28,175 nucleotides of DNA from Schaedlerella sp. (lineage in GTDB: Bacteria; Bacillota; Clostridia; Lachnospirales; Lachnospiraceae), in the NCBI GenBank assembly GCA_020024595.1, contig JAHHTO010000013.1, forward strand, positions 1 to 28,175, written 5' to 3'. The translations under genes were made by a program, and so were the position numbers. Below, in pieces: positions 1 through 7,650 of the stretch; within the stretch, counting starts at the first letter, position 1; every line of letters begins with the position of its first letter. The notes under the pieces are model-generated. The model was not told the DNA's origin. It did not search any database and saw nothing but the letters and a program-made list of their open reading frames with translations.

Positions 1-243
1 AAAGAAAATCCGTTCGTGAAGGGAATGGAGCAGATTTATAAGCAGCTGATGACAACGCTGGAGGGTATTGGAGTCAAGCCGATCGAGGCAGTCGGAAAGG
101 AATTTGATCCAGATTTTCATAATGCAGTGATGCATGTGGAAGATGAAGAAGTGGGTGAGAATATCATCACAGAAGAGTTCCAAAAAGGCTATATGTATCG
201 TGAAAGTGTTGTGAGACACAGTATGGTAAAAGTTGCAAACTAA
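1..243 (+). CDS. grpE: GrpE nucleotide exchange factor, C-terminal part (5' end outside window)
   Basis: The reading frame is open from the first base, so this is the last 80 codons of a gene that starts upstream; the GTG at 16 is an internal valine, not a start. The residues match the C-terminal beta domain of GrpE, with GVKPIEAVGKEFDPDFHNAV, then the acidic turn and the closing YMYRESVVRHSMVKV segment. GrpE is the cytoplasmic factor that releases ADP from DnaK, and this beta domain is the part that contacts the DnaK ATPase domain. It lies 126 bp ahead of dnaK in the order grpE-dnaK-dnaJ usual for Firmicutes, where hrcA normally precedes it; hrcA and any CIRCE operator would be outside this window. 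The family call is firm. Confidence 0.96.
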   Translation, partial: KENPFVKGMEQIYKQLMTTLEGIGVKPIEAVGKEFDPDFHNAVMHVEDEEVGENIITEEFQKGYMYRESVVRHSMVKVAN

Positions 244-277
244 TGAGAACATTTAGTAAAATCAATGAAGTGAAGAT

Positions 278-300
278 CAAGTTTAGTTGAAAGAAACTTG
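278..300 (+). promoter_or_regulatory. small stem-loop in the grpE-dnaK spacer
   Basis: A perfect 7-bp inverted repeat, CAAGTTT (278-284) and AAACTTG (294-300), with a 9-base loop. There is no T-run after it, so it is not a normal terminator. In the mRNA it could be a processing or stability element between grpE and dnaK. Function is inferred only. Confidence 0.3.
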
Positions 301-369
301 GAGAAGTGCTTGATTAATTTGGTAAATCGAACTTTCTTGTAAACAATAATTTTATAGGAGGATAAAAAC

Positions 370-2235
370 ATGGGAAAAATCATAGGTATTGATTTAGGTA
401 CAACAAACAGTTGTGTAGCTGTAATGGAAGGTGGACAGCCGACCGTTATTGCAAATACAGAAGGTGCTAGAACGACACCATCTGTAGTAGCGTTTACAAA
501 AACAGGAGAACGTCTGGTAGGAGAGCCTGCAAAGCGTCAGGCTGTGACAAATGCTGATAAAACAATTTCTTCCATCAAAAGAGAGATGGGAAGCGATTTT
601 AAAGTGGCAATTGATGACAAGAAGTATTCTCCACAGGAGATTTCAGCAATGATTCTTCAGAAGCTGAAAGCGGATGCAGAAGGATATCTTGGTGAAAAAG
701 TTACAGAGGCTGTTATTACTGTACCGGCATATTTCAATGATGCACAGCGTCAGGCAACAAAGGATGCAGGTAAAATTGCAGGTCTTGATGTAAAACGTAT
801 CATCAATGAGCCTACAGCAGCAGCTCTGGCTTATGGTCTGGATAACGAAAAAGAACAGAAGATTATGGTATATGACCTTGGTGGTGGTACATTTGATGTA
901 TCAATCATTGAGATTGGTGATGGGGTCATTGAAGTATTGTCAACAGCAGGTAACAACCGATTAGGTGGAGATGATTTTGACCAGAAGATCACGGATTATA
1001 TGCTGGCTGATTTCAAGGCAAAAGAAGGCGTTGATCTGTCAACAGATAAGATGGCTCTTCAGAGATTGAAAGAGGCAGCAGAGAAGGCAAAGAAAGAACT
1101 TTCTTCTGCAACAACAACAAATATCAACCTTCCGTTCATTACAGCTACTGCTGAAGGACCGAAGCATTTTGATATGAACTTGACAAGAGCAAAATTTGAT
1201 GAATTGACACATGACCTTGTAGAGAAGACTGCAGAGCCAGTGAAACGTGCATTGTCTGACGCAGGCATCAATGCTTCTGAACTGGGTCAGGTGTTGCTGG
1301 TAGGTGGATCTACACGTATTCCGGCTGTACAGGAAGAAGTAAAACGTCTGACAGGTAAAGAGCCAAGCAAGTCACTGAATCCAGATGAGTGTGTAGCACT
1401 CGGTGCTTCCGTACAAGGTGGTAAACTGGCAGGAGATGCAGGCGCAGGAGATATCCTTCTTTTGGATGTAACTCCGCTGTCACTGTCTATCGAGACAATG
1501 GGTGGTGTTGCTACAAGATTGATTGAAAGAAATACAACAATTCCGACAAAGAAGAGTCAGGTGTTCTCTACTGCAGCAGACAATCAGACAGCAGTAGATA
1601 TTAATGTAGTACAGGGTGAAAGACAGTTTGCAAGAGATAATAAGTCACTTGGACAGTTCAGACTGGATGGAATCCCGCCGGCTCCACGTGGAATTCCGCA
1701 GATTGAAGTTACATTTGATATTGATGCAAATGGTATTGTAAATGTATCTGCAAAGGATCTTGGAACAGGAAAAGAGCAGCATATTACAATTACAGCAGGT
1801 TCTAATATGTCCGATTCAGATATTGACAAAGCAGTAAAAGAAGCTGCTGAGTTTGAAGCACAGGATAAGAAACGGAAAGAAGCAATTGATACAAGAAATG
1901 AAGCAGATGCCATGGTATTCCAGACAGAAAAAGCCATTAAAGAAGTTGGTGATAAACTGGATGGGGCAGATAAAGCAGCAGTAGAAGCTGATTGTCAGGC
2001 ACTGAAAGATATTCTTGCAAAATCTGCACCGGAAGAGACAACAGAGGATCAGATAGCAGAAATCAAAGCTGCAAAAGAGAAATTGATGGAAAGTGCACAG
2101 AAATTGTTTACAAAGATGTATGAGCAGGCTGGCGCAGCAGCTGGTGCAGGTCCGCAGGCAGGACCGACACCGGAAGCAGGTCCTGCACCGGAAGGATATG
2201 ATGATGTCGTAGACGGAGATTTTAAAGAAGTCTAA
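370..2235 (+). CDS. dnaK: Hsp70 chaperone DnaK
   Basis: Full-length 621-residue cytoplasmic Hsp70 that binds exposed hydrophobic peptide segments in an ATP-driven cycle with DnaJ and GrpE. The N-terminal phosphate-binding signature IIGIDLGTTNSCVAV is at residues 4-18, the second Hsp70 signature VYDLGGGTFDVSIIEIGDG is near 170-190, and VLLVGGSTRIPAVQ near 315-328. The substrate-binding region has the DVTPLSLSIET linker motif, and the lid is followed by a Gly/Ala/Pro-rich tail ending in the usual acidic EGYDDVVDGDFKEV. AGGAGG at 356-361 is 8 bases before the ATG, which fixes the start. It is transcribed with grpE upstream and dnaJ downstream; heat control through HrcA is expected from the family but its operator is not in view. 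Confidence 0.99.
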   Translation: MGKIIGIDLGTTNSCVAVMEGGQPTVIANTEGARTTPSVVAFTKTGERLVGEPAKRQAVTNADKTISSIKREMGSDFKVAIDDKKYSPQEISAMILQKLKADAEGYLGEKVTEAVITVPAYFNDAQRQATKDAGKIAGLDVKRIINEPTAAALAYGLDNEKEQKIMVYDLGGGTFDVSIIEIGDGVIEVLSTAGNNRLGGDDFDQKITDYMLADFKAKEGVDLSTDKMALQRLKEAAEKAKKELSSATTTNINLPFITATAEGPKHFDMNLTRAKFDELTHDLVEKTAEPVKRALSDAGINASELGQVLLVGGSTRIPAVQEEVKRLTGKEPSKSLNPDECVALGASVQGGKLAGDAGAGDILLLDVTPLSLSIETMGGVATRLIERNTTIPTKKSQVFSTAADNQTAVDINVVQGERQFARDNKSLGQFRLDGIPPAPRGIPQIEVTFDIDANGIVNVSAKDLGTGKEQHITITAGSNMSDSDIDKAVKEAAEFEAQDKKRKEAIDTRNEADAMVFQTEKAIKEVGDKLDGADKAAVEADCQALKDILAKSAPEETTEDQIAEIKAAKEKLMESAQKLFTKMYEQAGAAAGAGPQAGPTPEAGPAPEGYDDVVDGDFKEV

Positions 2236-2257
2236 AACATTCAGTACAGGATATAAG

Positions 2258-2291
2258 TTCTACGGAGCCAGAGAAATCCGGCTTCGTAGAA
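2258..2291 (+). terminator. stem-loop between dnaK and dnaJ
   Basis: TTCTACGGAGCC (2258-2269) pairs with GGCTTCGTAGAA (2280-2291) over 12 bp with one G-U pair and a 10-base loop. The following bases are only weakly T-rich (TTTCTG), so it is more likely an attenuator or mRNA-stability hairpin that sets lower dnaJ than dnaK expression than a full stop. The role is inference. Confidence 0.5.
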
Positions 2292-2419
2292 TTTCTGTGT
2301 TATCACGTATCCTGAAGAAGTTGCCGATGTCAGATGATACAGGAAGTTTTAGAATATCGGTAAAGAGTGGCGGAAGTATGAAATCCGCTTGGATGTAACA
2401 AATGAAAGGTTAAAAGGTT

Positions 2420-3607
2420 ATGGCAGAGTCAAAAAGAGATTATTATGAGGTGCTCGGTGTCAGTAAAGATGCAGATGACGCAGCAATTAAAAAAGCATAT
2501 CGAGTGTTGGCAAAGAAATATCATCCAGATATGAATCCGGGAGATCAAGAAGCGGAAAAGAAATTTAAGGAAGCATCGGAAGCCTATGCTGTATTAAGTG
2601 ATGCAGAGAAACGTCGTCAATATGATCAGTTCGGTCATGCAGCATTTGATGGTGGAGCCGGTGGGGCTGGCGGTTTTGGTGGATTTGATTTCAGCGGAGC
2701 AGACTTTAGTGATATATTTGGAGATATATTCGGAGATTTGTTCGGCGGAGGCGGAAGAAGGAGCGGACGTGCGAATAATGGTCCGATGAAGGGGGCGAAT
2801 ATTCGTAAGAGTATTCGTATTACATTTGAAGAAGCTGTTTTCGGCTGTGAGAAAGAATTGGATTTGGTATTGAAAGATGCATGTACCACTTGTAATGGAA
2901 CCGGAGCAAAGCCGGGAACCTCTCCGGAAACTTGTCCGAAGTGTGGCGGTAAGGGACAGGTGGTCTACACTTCGCAGTCCTTCTTTGGAACGGTACAAAA
3001 TGTGCAGACTTGCCCGAATTGTGGTGGTTCCGGTAAGGTAATCAAAGACAAATGTTCTGCCTGTGCAGGAACCGGATATACGTCTAGCCGAAAGAAGATT
3101 CAAGTAACCATTCCGGCAGGAATTGATAATGGTCAGAGTGTACGTATTCGCGAAAAAGGAGAGCCGGGGATCAATGGTGGACCAAGAGGCGATTTGCTAG
3201 TAGAAGTCAATGTATCCAGACATCCGATTTTTCAGCGTCAGGATGTGCATATTTTCTCAACGGTACCAATTTCATTTGCACAAGCAGCGCTTGGTGGGGA
3301 TGTCAAGGTGCCGACTGTAGACGGTGATGTGATTTATACTGTAAAACCGGGAACAAAGACGGATACAAAGGTACGTCTGAAAGGAAAGGGTGTTCCGTCT
3401 CTGAGAAATTCTCAGGTGCGAGGAGATCATTATGTGACATTGGTCGTTCAGACACCGGAGAAATTGAGTGCAGAAGCAAAAGAGGCACTTCGGAAGTTTG
3501 ATATGCTCACTGGTAATTCACTCCATCAGGATGCTTCTGATGAGGAAAAAGGAAAAAGCAAGAAAAAGGGCTTTATGGAGAAGGTGAAAGAAGCATTTGA
3601 AGAATAA
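2420..3607 (+). CDS. dnaJ: Hsp40 co-chaperone DnaJ
   Basis: A 395-residue type I DnaJ that stimulates the DnaK ATPase and delivers substrates to it. Domains in order: J domain (about residues 5-70) with the essential HPD tripeptide in KKYHPDMNPG; a Gly/Phe-rich linker (about 75-115); the cysteine-rich zinc domain with four CxxCxGxG repeats (CTTCNGTG, CPKCGGKG, CPNCGGSG, CSACAGTG; about 155-220); and the C-terminal substrate-binding beta domains, ending in a Lys/Glu-rich tail. All eight zinc cysteines are present. The ATG follows a modest AAAGG site. A long hairpin just after the stop closes the heat-shock operon. Confidence 0.98.
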   Translation: MAESKRDYYEVLGVSKDADDAAIKKAYRVLAKKYHPDMNPGDQEAEKKFKEASEAYAVLSDAEKRRQYDQFGHAAFDGGAGGAGGFGGFDFSGADFSDIFGDIFGDLFGGGGRRSGRANNGPMKGANIRKSIRITFEEAVFGCEKELDLVLKDACTTCNGTGAKPGTSPETCPKCGGKGQVVYTSQSFFGTVQNVQTCPNCGGSGKVIKDKCSACAGTGYTSSRKKIQVTIPAGIDNGQSVRIREKGEPGINGGPRGDLLVEVNVSRHPIFQRQDVHIFSTVPISFAQAALGGDVKVPTVDGDVIYTVKPGTKTDTKVRLKGKGVPSLRNSQVRGDHYVTLVVQTPEKLSAEAKEALRKFDMLTGNSLHQDASDEEKGKSKKKGFMEKVKEAFEE

Positions 3608-3616
3608 TGTCATAAA

Positions 3617-3672
3617 GCGGAATCATAAGAAAAGAGAGCAGTTTAAGCTGTTCTCTTTTCTTATGGTTCCGC
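3617..3672 (+). terminator. terminator of the heat-shock operon
   Basis: Two 25-base arms (3617-3641 and 3648-3672) are complementary apart from two G-U type mismatches, around a 6-base loop. The arm includes the T-rich CTCTTTTCTTATGG. The tail after the stem is only GTTTACTTTGG, but the stem is very stable. It begins 10 bases after the dnaJ stop. Confidence 0.85.
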
Positions 3673-3709
3673 GTTTACTTTGGTGAAGATTTTGTCGGAA
3701 AATTCGTAA

Positions 3710-3738
3710 TTGCAGGGAAAAGTAAATCAGATTATAAT
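3710..3738 (+). promoter_or_regulatory. sigma-A-type promoter of the aldo/keto reductase gene
   Basis: TTGCAG (3710-3715) and TATAAT (3733-3738) are separated by exactly 17 bp. The start of transcription would be near 3745, about 37 bases before the chosen ATG at 3782. Confidence 0.7.
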
Positions 3739-3781
3739 TAAATATATACAACCAATTAAGTGGAAAAAGGAGTGTTTGGAA

Positions 3782-4648
3782 ATGCGAAGAATCAATGATT
3801 GTTATACATTAAATAATGGCGTTCAGATTCCCTGCGTGGCCTATGGAACATATAAAGCAGCGGCGGATGAAAGTTCTGCAGCGATTCGTATGGCGATTGA
3901 AGCAGGATATCGGTATTTTGATACAGCTTCTTATTATGGAACAGAGAAGTATCTCAGGGAGGCTATTCAGGACAGTGGGATTGCAAGAGAAGAATTTTTT
4001 ATTACATCTAAGGTGTGGAAAACGGAGATGGGGTATGAGGAGACAAAAGCGGCATTTGCAAGAACATTGGAGAATCTGGGAACAGATTATCTGGATCTCT
4101 ATTTGATTCACTGGCCGCTTCCGACACCGGATTATAAGGGGTGGAAGACACTGGATCTTGAAACATGGCGTGCAATGGAAGAATTGTACAAGCAAGGCAA
4201 GATTAGGGCAATCGGTCTGAGTAACTTTTTGCCTCATCATATCGAGAACATTTTACAGCATTGTGAAGTGGTACCGGCAGTGGATCAGTTGGAGTACCAT
4301 CCGGGATATGCACAGGAAGCTGCAGTACAGTATTGCAAAGAACATCATATTCTGGTACAGGGGTGGAGTCCGATAGGAAGGGGAAGAATGTTTGGAGATG
4401 CATTGTTTTTAGAATTGACAGAGAAATATCAGGTATCTCCGGCACAGTTGTGCCTCCGTTTTGCGGTGCAGAATGGAGTGATTCCGTTGCCGAAGTCGTC
4501 GACCGTGGAGCGGATGAAAGAAAATCAGGATTTGTTTTCATTTTCCATTTCAGACGAAGATATGTATCGTCTTCGAACTATGCCACAGGCAGGTTGGTCA
4601 GGAGAACATCCTGACCGGGAGAGAGTCTATGAGGGAATCGGAAAGTAA
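3782..4648 (+). CDS. aldo/keto reductase (2,5-diketo-gluconate-reductase-like)
   Basis: A 288-residue cytoplasmic NAD(P)H-dependent oxidoreductase of the AKR superfamily, reducing aldehydes or ketones to alcohols; the substrate cannot be read from sequence. The catalytic tetrad is visible: Asp47 and Tyr52 in FDTASYYGTE, Lys77 in ITSKVW and His110 in YLIHWP. GLSNF and the cofactor-binding C-terminal stretch with IPLPKSS are also present. The start at 3782 has AAAGGAG 9 bases upstream; a longer frame from a TTG at 3710 is rejected because that TTG is the -35 box of the promoter. It sits alone between the heat-shock terminator and a convergent two-component operon 16 bp away, with no clear terminator between them. 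Confidence 0.93.
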   Translation: MRRINDCYTLNNGVQIPCVAYGTYKAAADESSAAIRMAIEAGYRYFDTASYYGTEKYLREAIQDSGIAREEFFITSKVWKTEMGYEETKAAFARTLENLGTDYLDLYLIHWPLPTPDYKGWKTLDLETWRAMEELYKQGKIRAIGLSNFLPHHIENILQHCEVVPAVDQLEYHPGYAQEAAVQYCKEHHILVQGWSPIGRGRMFGDALFLELTEKYQVSPAQLCLRFAVQNGVIPLPKSSTVERMKENQDLFSFSISDEDMYRLRTMPQAGWSGEHPDRERVYEGIGK

Positions 4649-4664
4649 AAATATCTTGTGTCTG

Positions 4665-5285
4665 CTATTTATGCTGATAGTAAAATACTGCCAGCTGTGT
4701 CCGGTCTCGCAGGCTTAATTTATCCAGGATCATACTCAGATAGTTTCGTACAGTGCCTTCACTTAGGAACAGCTGTGACGCAATCTCTCTGTTGCTGAGA
4801 CCATCTGCGATCAGGCGGATAATGTCCAGCTCTCTTTCACTGATGCCGTATGAGGGATAATCGAAAGAGTCTGCGGTATGAATCAAATGGGGGATTTTTG
4901 CTACGATTTCATGTCCGAAGACAGTCTGGCCAGAATGCACAGCATGTAGTGCAGGTAAGATATTTGCATAATCTTGTTTGAGCAGATAACCTTTAGCTCC
5001 CAGTTTTAATGCTTTTATAATATATTTATCATCAGAAAATGTAGTGAGAAGCAGAATTTTGGCTTCCGGGAATTCTTTCAGAATTGTCTCAGAGGCCTCC
5101 AGTCCGTTCATTTCTTTCATACGGATATCTAGAAGCAGTACATCAGGGCGGTGTTCCCGATAGAGGGATACCGCTTCTTTTCCGTCTGTGCCGACGGCAG
5201 ATACTTTAATTTCTCCGCTGGCTTCTAATATGGTCGTAAGTGCGCTGGATACAAGGTAGTCATCGTCTATAATTATGATATTCAT
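4665..5285 (-). CDS. NarL/LuxR-family response regulator
   Basis: A 206-residue DNA-binding response regulator. The receiver domain (about 1-118) has the acidic pair Asp7/Asp8, the phospho-acceptor Asp53 in LLLDIRM, the conserved Thr in LLLTTFS and Lys in KLGAKGYLLK. The C-terminal LuxR-type helix-turn-helix covers ISERELDIIRLIADGLSNRE through GTVRNYLSMILDKL. The start at ATG 5285 is chosen because GGGAG lies about 10 bases upstream; an alternative ATG at 5354 would overlap the kinase end by 16 bases but lacks a ribosome site. It is the second gene of an operon with the sensor kinase (53-bp gap), and the pair probably controls the divergent ABC exporter. Confidence 0.94.
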   Translation of the reverse strand: MNIIIIDDDYLVSSALTTILEASGEIKVSAVGTDGKEAVSLYREHRPDVLLLDIRMKEMNGLEASETILKEFPEAKILLLTTFSDDKYIIKALKLGAKGYLLKQDYANILPALHAVHSGQTVFGHEIVAKIPHLIHTADSFDYPSYGISERELDIIRLIADGLSNREIASQLFLSEGTVRNYLSMILDKLSLRDRTQLAVFYYQHK

Positions 5286-5338
5286 GTTTGTGATTCTCCC
5301 AAATTTCTCTAGTGTCTTTGTTGTTGGATTATTTTGAA

Positions 5339-6421
5339 TCAGTGTGGATTCCATTGTTTTTTTGGAATTGTAACAAAGATTTTAAATCCATTTTTACGGA
5401 TTACTTGAAATGTCCCGTTTAAATTGCGTGTGCGCTCCAGCATGTTGGTAAGCCCCATACCAGAATCATCCTGTTGGGTATGACTTGTTCCATTATCTTC
5501 AATGCAGAGCTGAAATAATGCAGGGTGCTCTCGAATCAGGAGGTCTACCTTTGTTGCATTACTGTGTTTTATGATATTGGAAAATGCTTCTTTTGTAATA
5601 CTGATAAAGCAGTATTTTACGTCTTTTGGAATGTTACGACTCATATCATAAGTGAGTTCTGTCGGACAAAACGTAAATTCATTTAGCATTCCCCGGATGG
5701 CGTCCTCTAAATTGACAGATTCATCATGTAGGTCATGAACACTGGTCCGGATGCTATCCATGGCAGCGTTTAAAGAACTGTCAAGATTTTTCAGCATCGG
5801 TGCGAATGTTTCTTGTGTATTGATTGTTTTCAACGCGCCCACTATTAAAATAGAACGGGAAAGGACATGGCCTACGTTATCATGAATTTCTCTAGCGATC
5901 CGATTTCGTTCTTTGAGCGTTGCCATGTATATTTCGGAATCCTGTTTTTCGAGTAAAGATTGATTCTTTTCTGAAAGCAGCAGATTCTTTTCCTGACTGT
6001 CATCTCTGGTATTGTAGAAATTTTGTACCAGTGTCTGGTATTCCTGTGTTCGCTTTTGAAGAAGATAGGCAATTATAAAAGCCATGCAGCCGAAAAAAGT
6101 TTGAACAGGTGTCTGGTACGAGTCGAGAAGCTGATACAGTGAGAGGAATATACTTAGAAGTACAGGAAGCCAGTATGCATCTCTGAGCAGAAGGTATACT
6201 GTGGCGGGTAGGAAATAAGAAAGATCAGGATTCAAAACTGCTATAACCAGATAAAAATAACAAAGAATCAGCCGGAGTCTTTTGGATTCCAAAAAATAAC
6301 AACTACAGCAAAGGATGAGTGCCAAAAGGAAAGCTATGACAAATCGCGGGGAAATCTCTGTAAAAAAAACTGCTGATGAACCGTAGATGAGCAGCAGAAG
6401 CAGGTCCTGAAAATATTGCAT
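5339..6421 (-). CDS. NarX/DesK-type membrane sensor histidine kinase
   Basis: About 360 residues. The first 120 residues hold four to five hydrophobic membrane segments with very short loops, so the signal is probably sensed within or at the membrane. A coiled-coil linker follows, then the HisKA_3 dimerisation box ERNRIAREIHDNVGHVLSRS with phospho-acceptor His180, and a HATPase_c domain with the N-box region KEAFSNIIKHSNATKV and the G-box DDSGMGLTNMLERT. It phosphorylates the regulator encoded just downstream. The start is uncertain: ATG 6421 gives the usual short tail before the first membrane helix; ATG 6457 or TTG 6493 in the same frame add 12 or 24 residues, and none has a well-placed ribosome site. 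Confidence 0.9.
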   Translation of the reverse strand: MQYFQDLLLLLIYGSSAVFFTEISPRFVIAFLLALILCCSCYFLESKRLRLILCYFYLVIAVLNPDLSYFLPATVYLLLRDAYWLPVLLSIFLSLYQLLDSYQTPVQTFFGCMAFIIAYLLQKRTQEYQTLVQNFYNTRDDSQEKNLLLSEKNQSLLEKQDSEIYMATLKERNRIAREIHDNVGHVLSRSILIVGALKTINTQETFAPMLKNLDSSLNAAMDSIRTSVHDLHDESVNLEDAIRGMLNEFTFCPTELTYDMSRNIPKDVKYCFISITKEAFSNIIKHSNATKVDLLIREHPALFQLCIEDNGTSHTQQDDSGMGLTNMLERTRNLNGTFQVIRKNGFKIFVTIPKKQWNPH

Positions 6422-6513
6422 TTTATAGTGTCCGTGCGAAGACGGCTCCTTTCCCATATTTGGAGAATATGAAGTTATGTATGGTATACACAATTTCTAT
6501 TCTTCATTTTTTT

Positions 6514-6542
6514 ATTATAGTATAAAAACGGAGACCAGGTAA
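6514..6542 (-). promoter_or_regulatory. promoter of the two-component operon
   Basis: Read on the minus strand: TTACCT (complement of 6537-6542), a 17-bp spacer, then a perfect TATAAT (complement of 6514-6519). The start of transcription would be near 6507. Confidence 0.6.
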
Positions 6543-6558
6543 GAGGAAAAACAAAGTT

Positions 6559-6574
6559 TATGACATTTGTCATA
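6559..6574. promoter_or_regulatory. palindromic operator between kinase and ABC operons
   Basis: TATGACATTTGTCATA is a perfect 7-bp inverted repeat with a 2-bp centre. A further ATGACA half-site lies at 6583-6588. The centre is about 60 bp upstream of the predicted kinase transcript start and about 65 bp upstream of the predicted ABC transcript start, a place where one bound activator dimer could serve both directions. The local NarL/LuxR-type regulator is the obvious candidate ligand, by inference from location. Confidence 0.5.
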
Positions 6575-6616
6575 TAAATTTGATGACAGCAGACACTTTT
6601 GGAAAAGACAGGAATA

Positions 6617-6625
6617 TGTGATAAT
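6617..6625 (+). promoter_or_regulatory. extended -10 promoter of the ABC exporter operon
   Basis: TG-T-GATAAT makes an extended -10 element. No good -35 box is visible (TTTTGG at 6597-6602 is the best at 17 bp), which fits a promoter that needs an activator bound at the 6559-6574 palindrome. Confidence 0.4.
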
Positions 6626-6706
6626 ACAGATGTAGGACAGGAAAGCCCATGCAGAGAGATACATCAATTTCATGGAAATCAATGTTTTTAAAGGAGGAAA
6701 CATAGC

Positions 6707-7636
6707 ATGATTCAGATAGAAAATCTGGTAAAACGTTACGGTGAACTGGTGGCTTTGGACCATCTGAACTTAGAAATTAAAGAAGGAGAAATCTTCGGAC
6801 TGCTTGGACCAAATGGATCAGGGAAGACAACGGCAATTAATTGTATGCTGGCGTTGCTTAAATATGATAAAGGAAGTATCCGCATTTTCGGAGAGGAAAT
6901 GCGACCGGATAATTACAAGGTCAAGCAGCAGATAGGAATTGTTCTGCAGAATCTTGCAGTGTTTGATGAACTGACAGTACATGAAAATATTGATTATTTC
7001 TGTGGACTGTATGTCAAAGAAAAGAAAAAACGAAAAGAGTTGGTAGCGGAAGCAATTCATTTTGCAGGATTGGAAGAGTATGTAAAAGTTCGTTCTAAAA
7101 AGCTGTCCGGGGGACTGCAGAGGAGGTTAAATATTGCTTGTGGGATTGCGCACAAACCAAGGCTGATCATTATGGATGAGCCGACAGTGGCGGTAGATCC
7201 ACAGAGCCGTAATCGGATTCTGGAGGGAATTAACGAATTGAACCGCCAAGGAGCAACCATTATTTATACGTCTCATTACATGGAAGAGGTAGAGCAGATC
7301 TGCACTCGGATTGCCATTTTAGATCATGGAAGAAGTATTGCAGTAGGAACAAAGGAAGAATTAAAGAGTATGATCAAAACCGGAGAGACAGTGACAGTGG
7401 AAGCAGTGATTCTCAATGCAGGACAGTTGCAGGAAATCCGGGAACTTGCATCGGTGTTTGATGTACAGTATGAAGAACAGGTGTTGACGGTACGGTGTAC
7501 CGGAGCGAAGCATAACTTGATCTGGATATTGAATTATCTTCAAGAACAAGGGGTATCTTTTGGAAGGGTTTTTTCAGAACTGCCCACACTAAACGATGTA
7601 TTTCTGGAGATTACAGGCAAACAGTTGAGAGATTAG
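6707..7636 (+). CDS. ABC exporter ATP-binding protein (CcmA/DrrA-like)
   Basis: A 309-residue cytoplasmic ATPase that powers the two permeases encoded directly after it. Walker A is GLLGPNGSGKTT near residues 33-44, the Q-loop is at IGIVLQNLAVFDELTV, the signature is KLSGGLQRRLNIA, Walker B is LIIMDEPTVAVDP and the switch His is in YTSHYMEE. A roughly 90-residue C-terminal extension after the nucleotide-binding domain is typical of drug/peptide exporter subunits. AAGGAGG at 6691-6697 is 9 bases before the ATG. The neighbouring kinase-regulator pair and ABC-2 permeases suggest export of, or resistance to, an antimicrobial or signal peptide; the substrate is not known. Confidence 0.95.
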   Translation: MIQIENLVKRYGELVALDHLNLEIKEGEIFGLLGPNGSGKTTAINCMLALLKYDKGSIRIFGEEMRPDNYKVKQQIGIVLQNLAVFDELTVHENIDYFCGLYVKEKKKRKELVAEAIHFAGLEEYVKVRSKKLSGGLQRRLNIACGIAHKPRLIIMDEPTVAVDPQSRNRILEGINELNRQGATIIYTSHYMEEVEQICTRIAILDHGRSIAVGTKEELKSMIKTGETVTVEAVILNAGQLQEIRELASVFDVQYEEQVLTVRCTGAKHNLIWILNYLQEQGVSFGRVFSELPTLNDVFLEITGKQLRD

Positions 7637-7650
7637 ACAGGGGGATGAAT

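Noticed and set aside
2594..3103. Long minus-strand frame opposite dnaJ
   Set aside because: It is a shadow of the conserved zinc-finger region of dnaJ, with no ribosome site and no recognisable protein.
3710..3781. TTG-started extension of the aldo/keto reductase (24 extra residues)
   Set aside because: The TTG is the -35 box of the promoter and the ATG at 3782 has a good ribosome site and begins at the normal family N-terminus.
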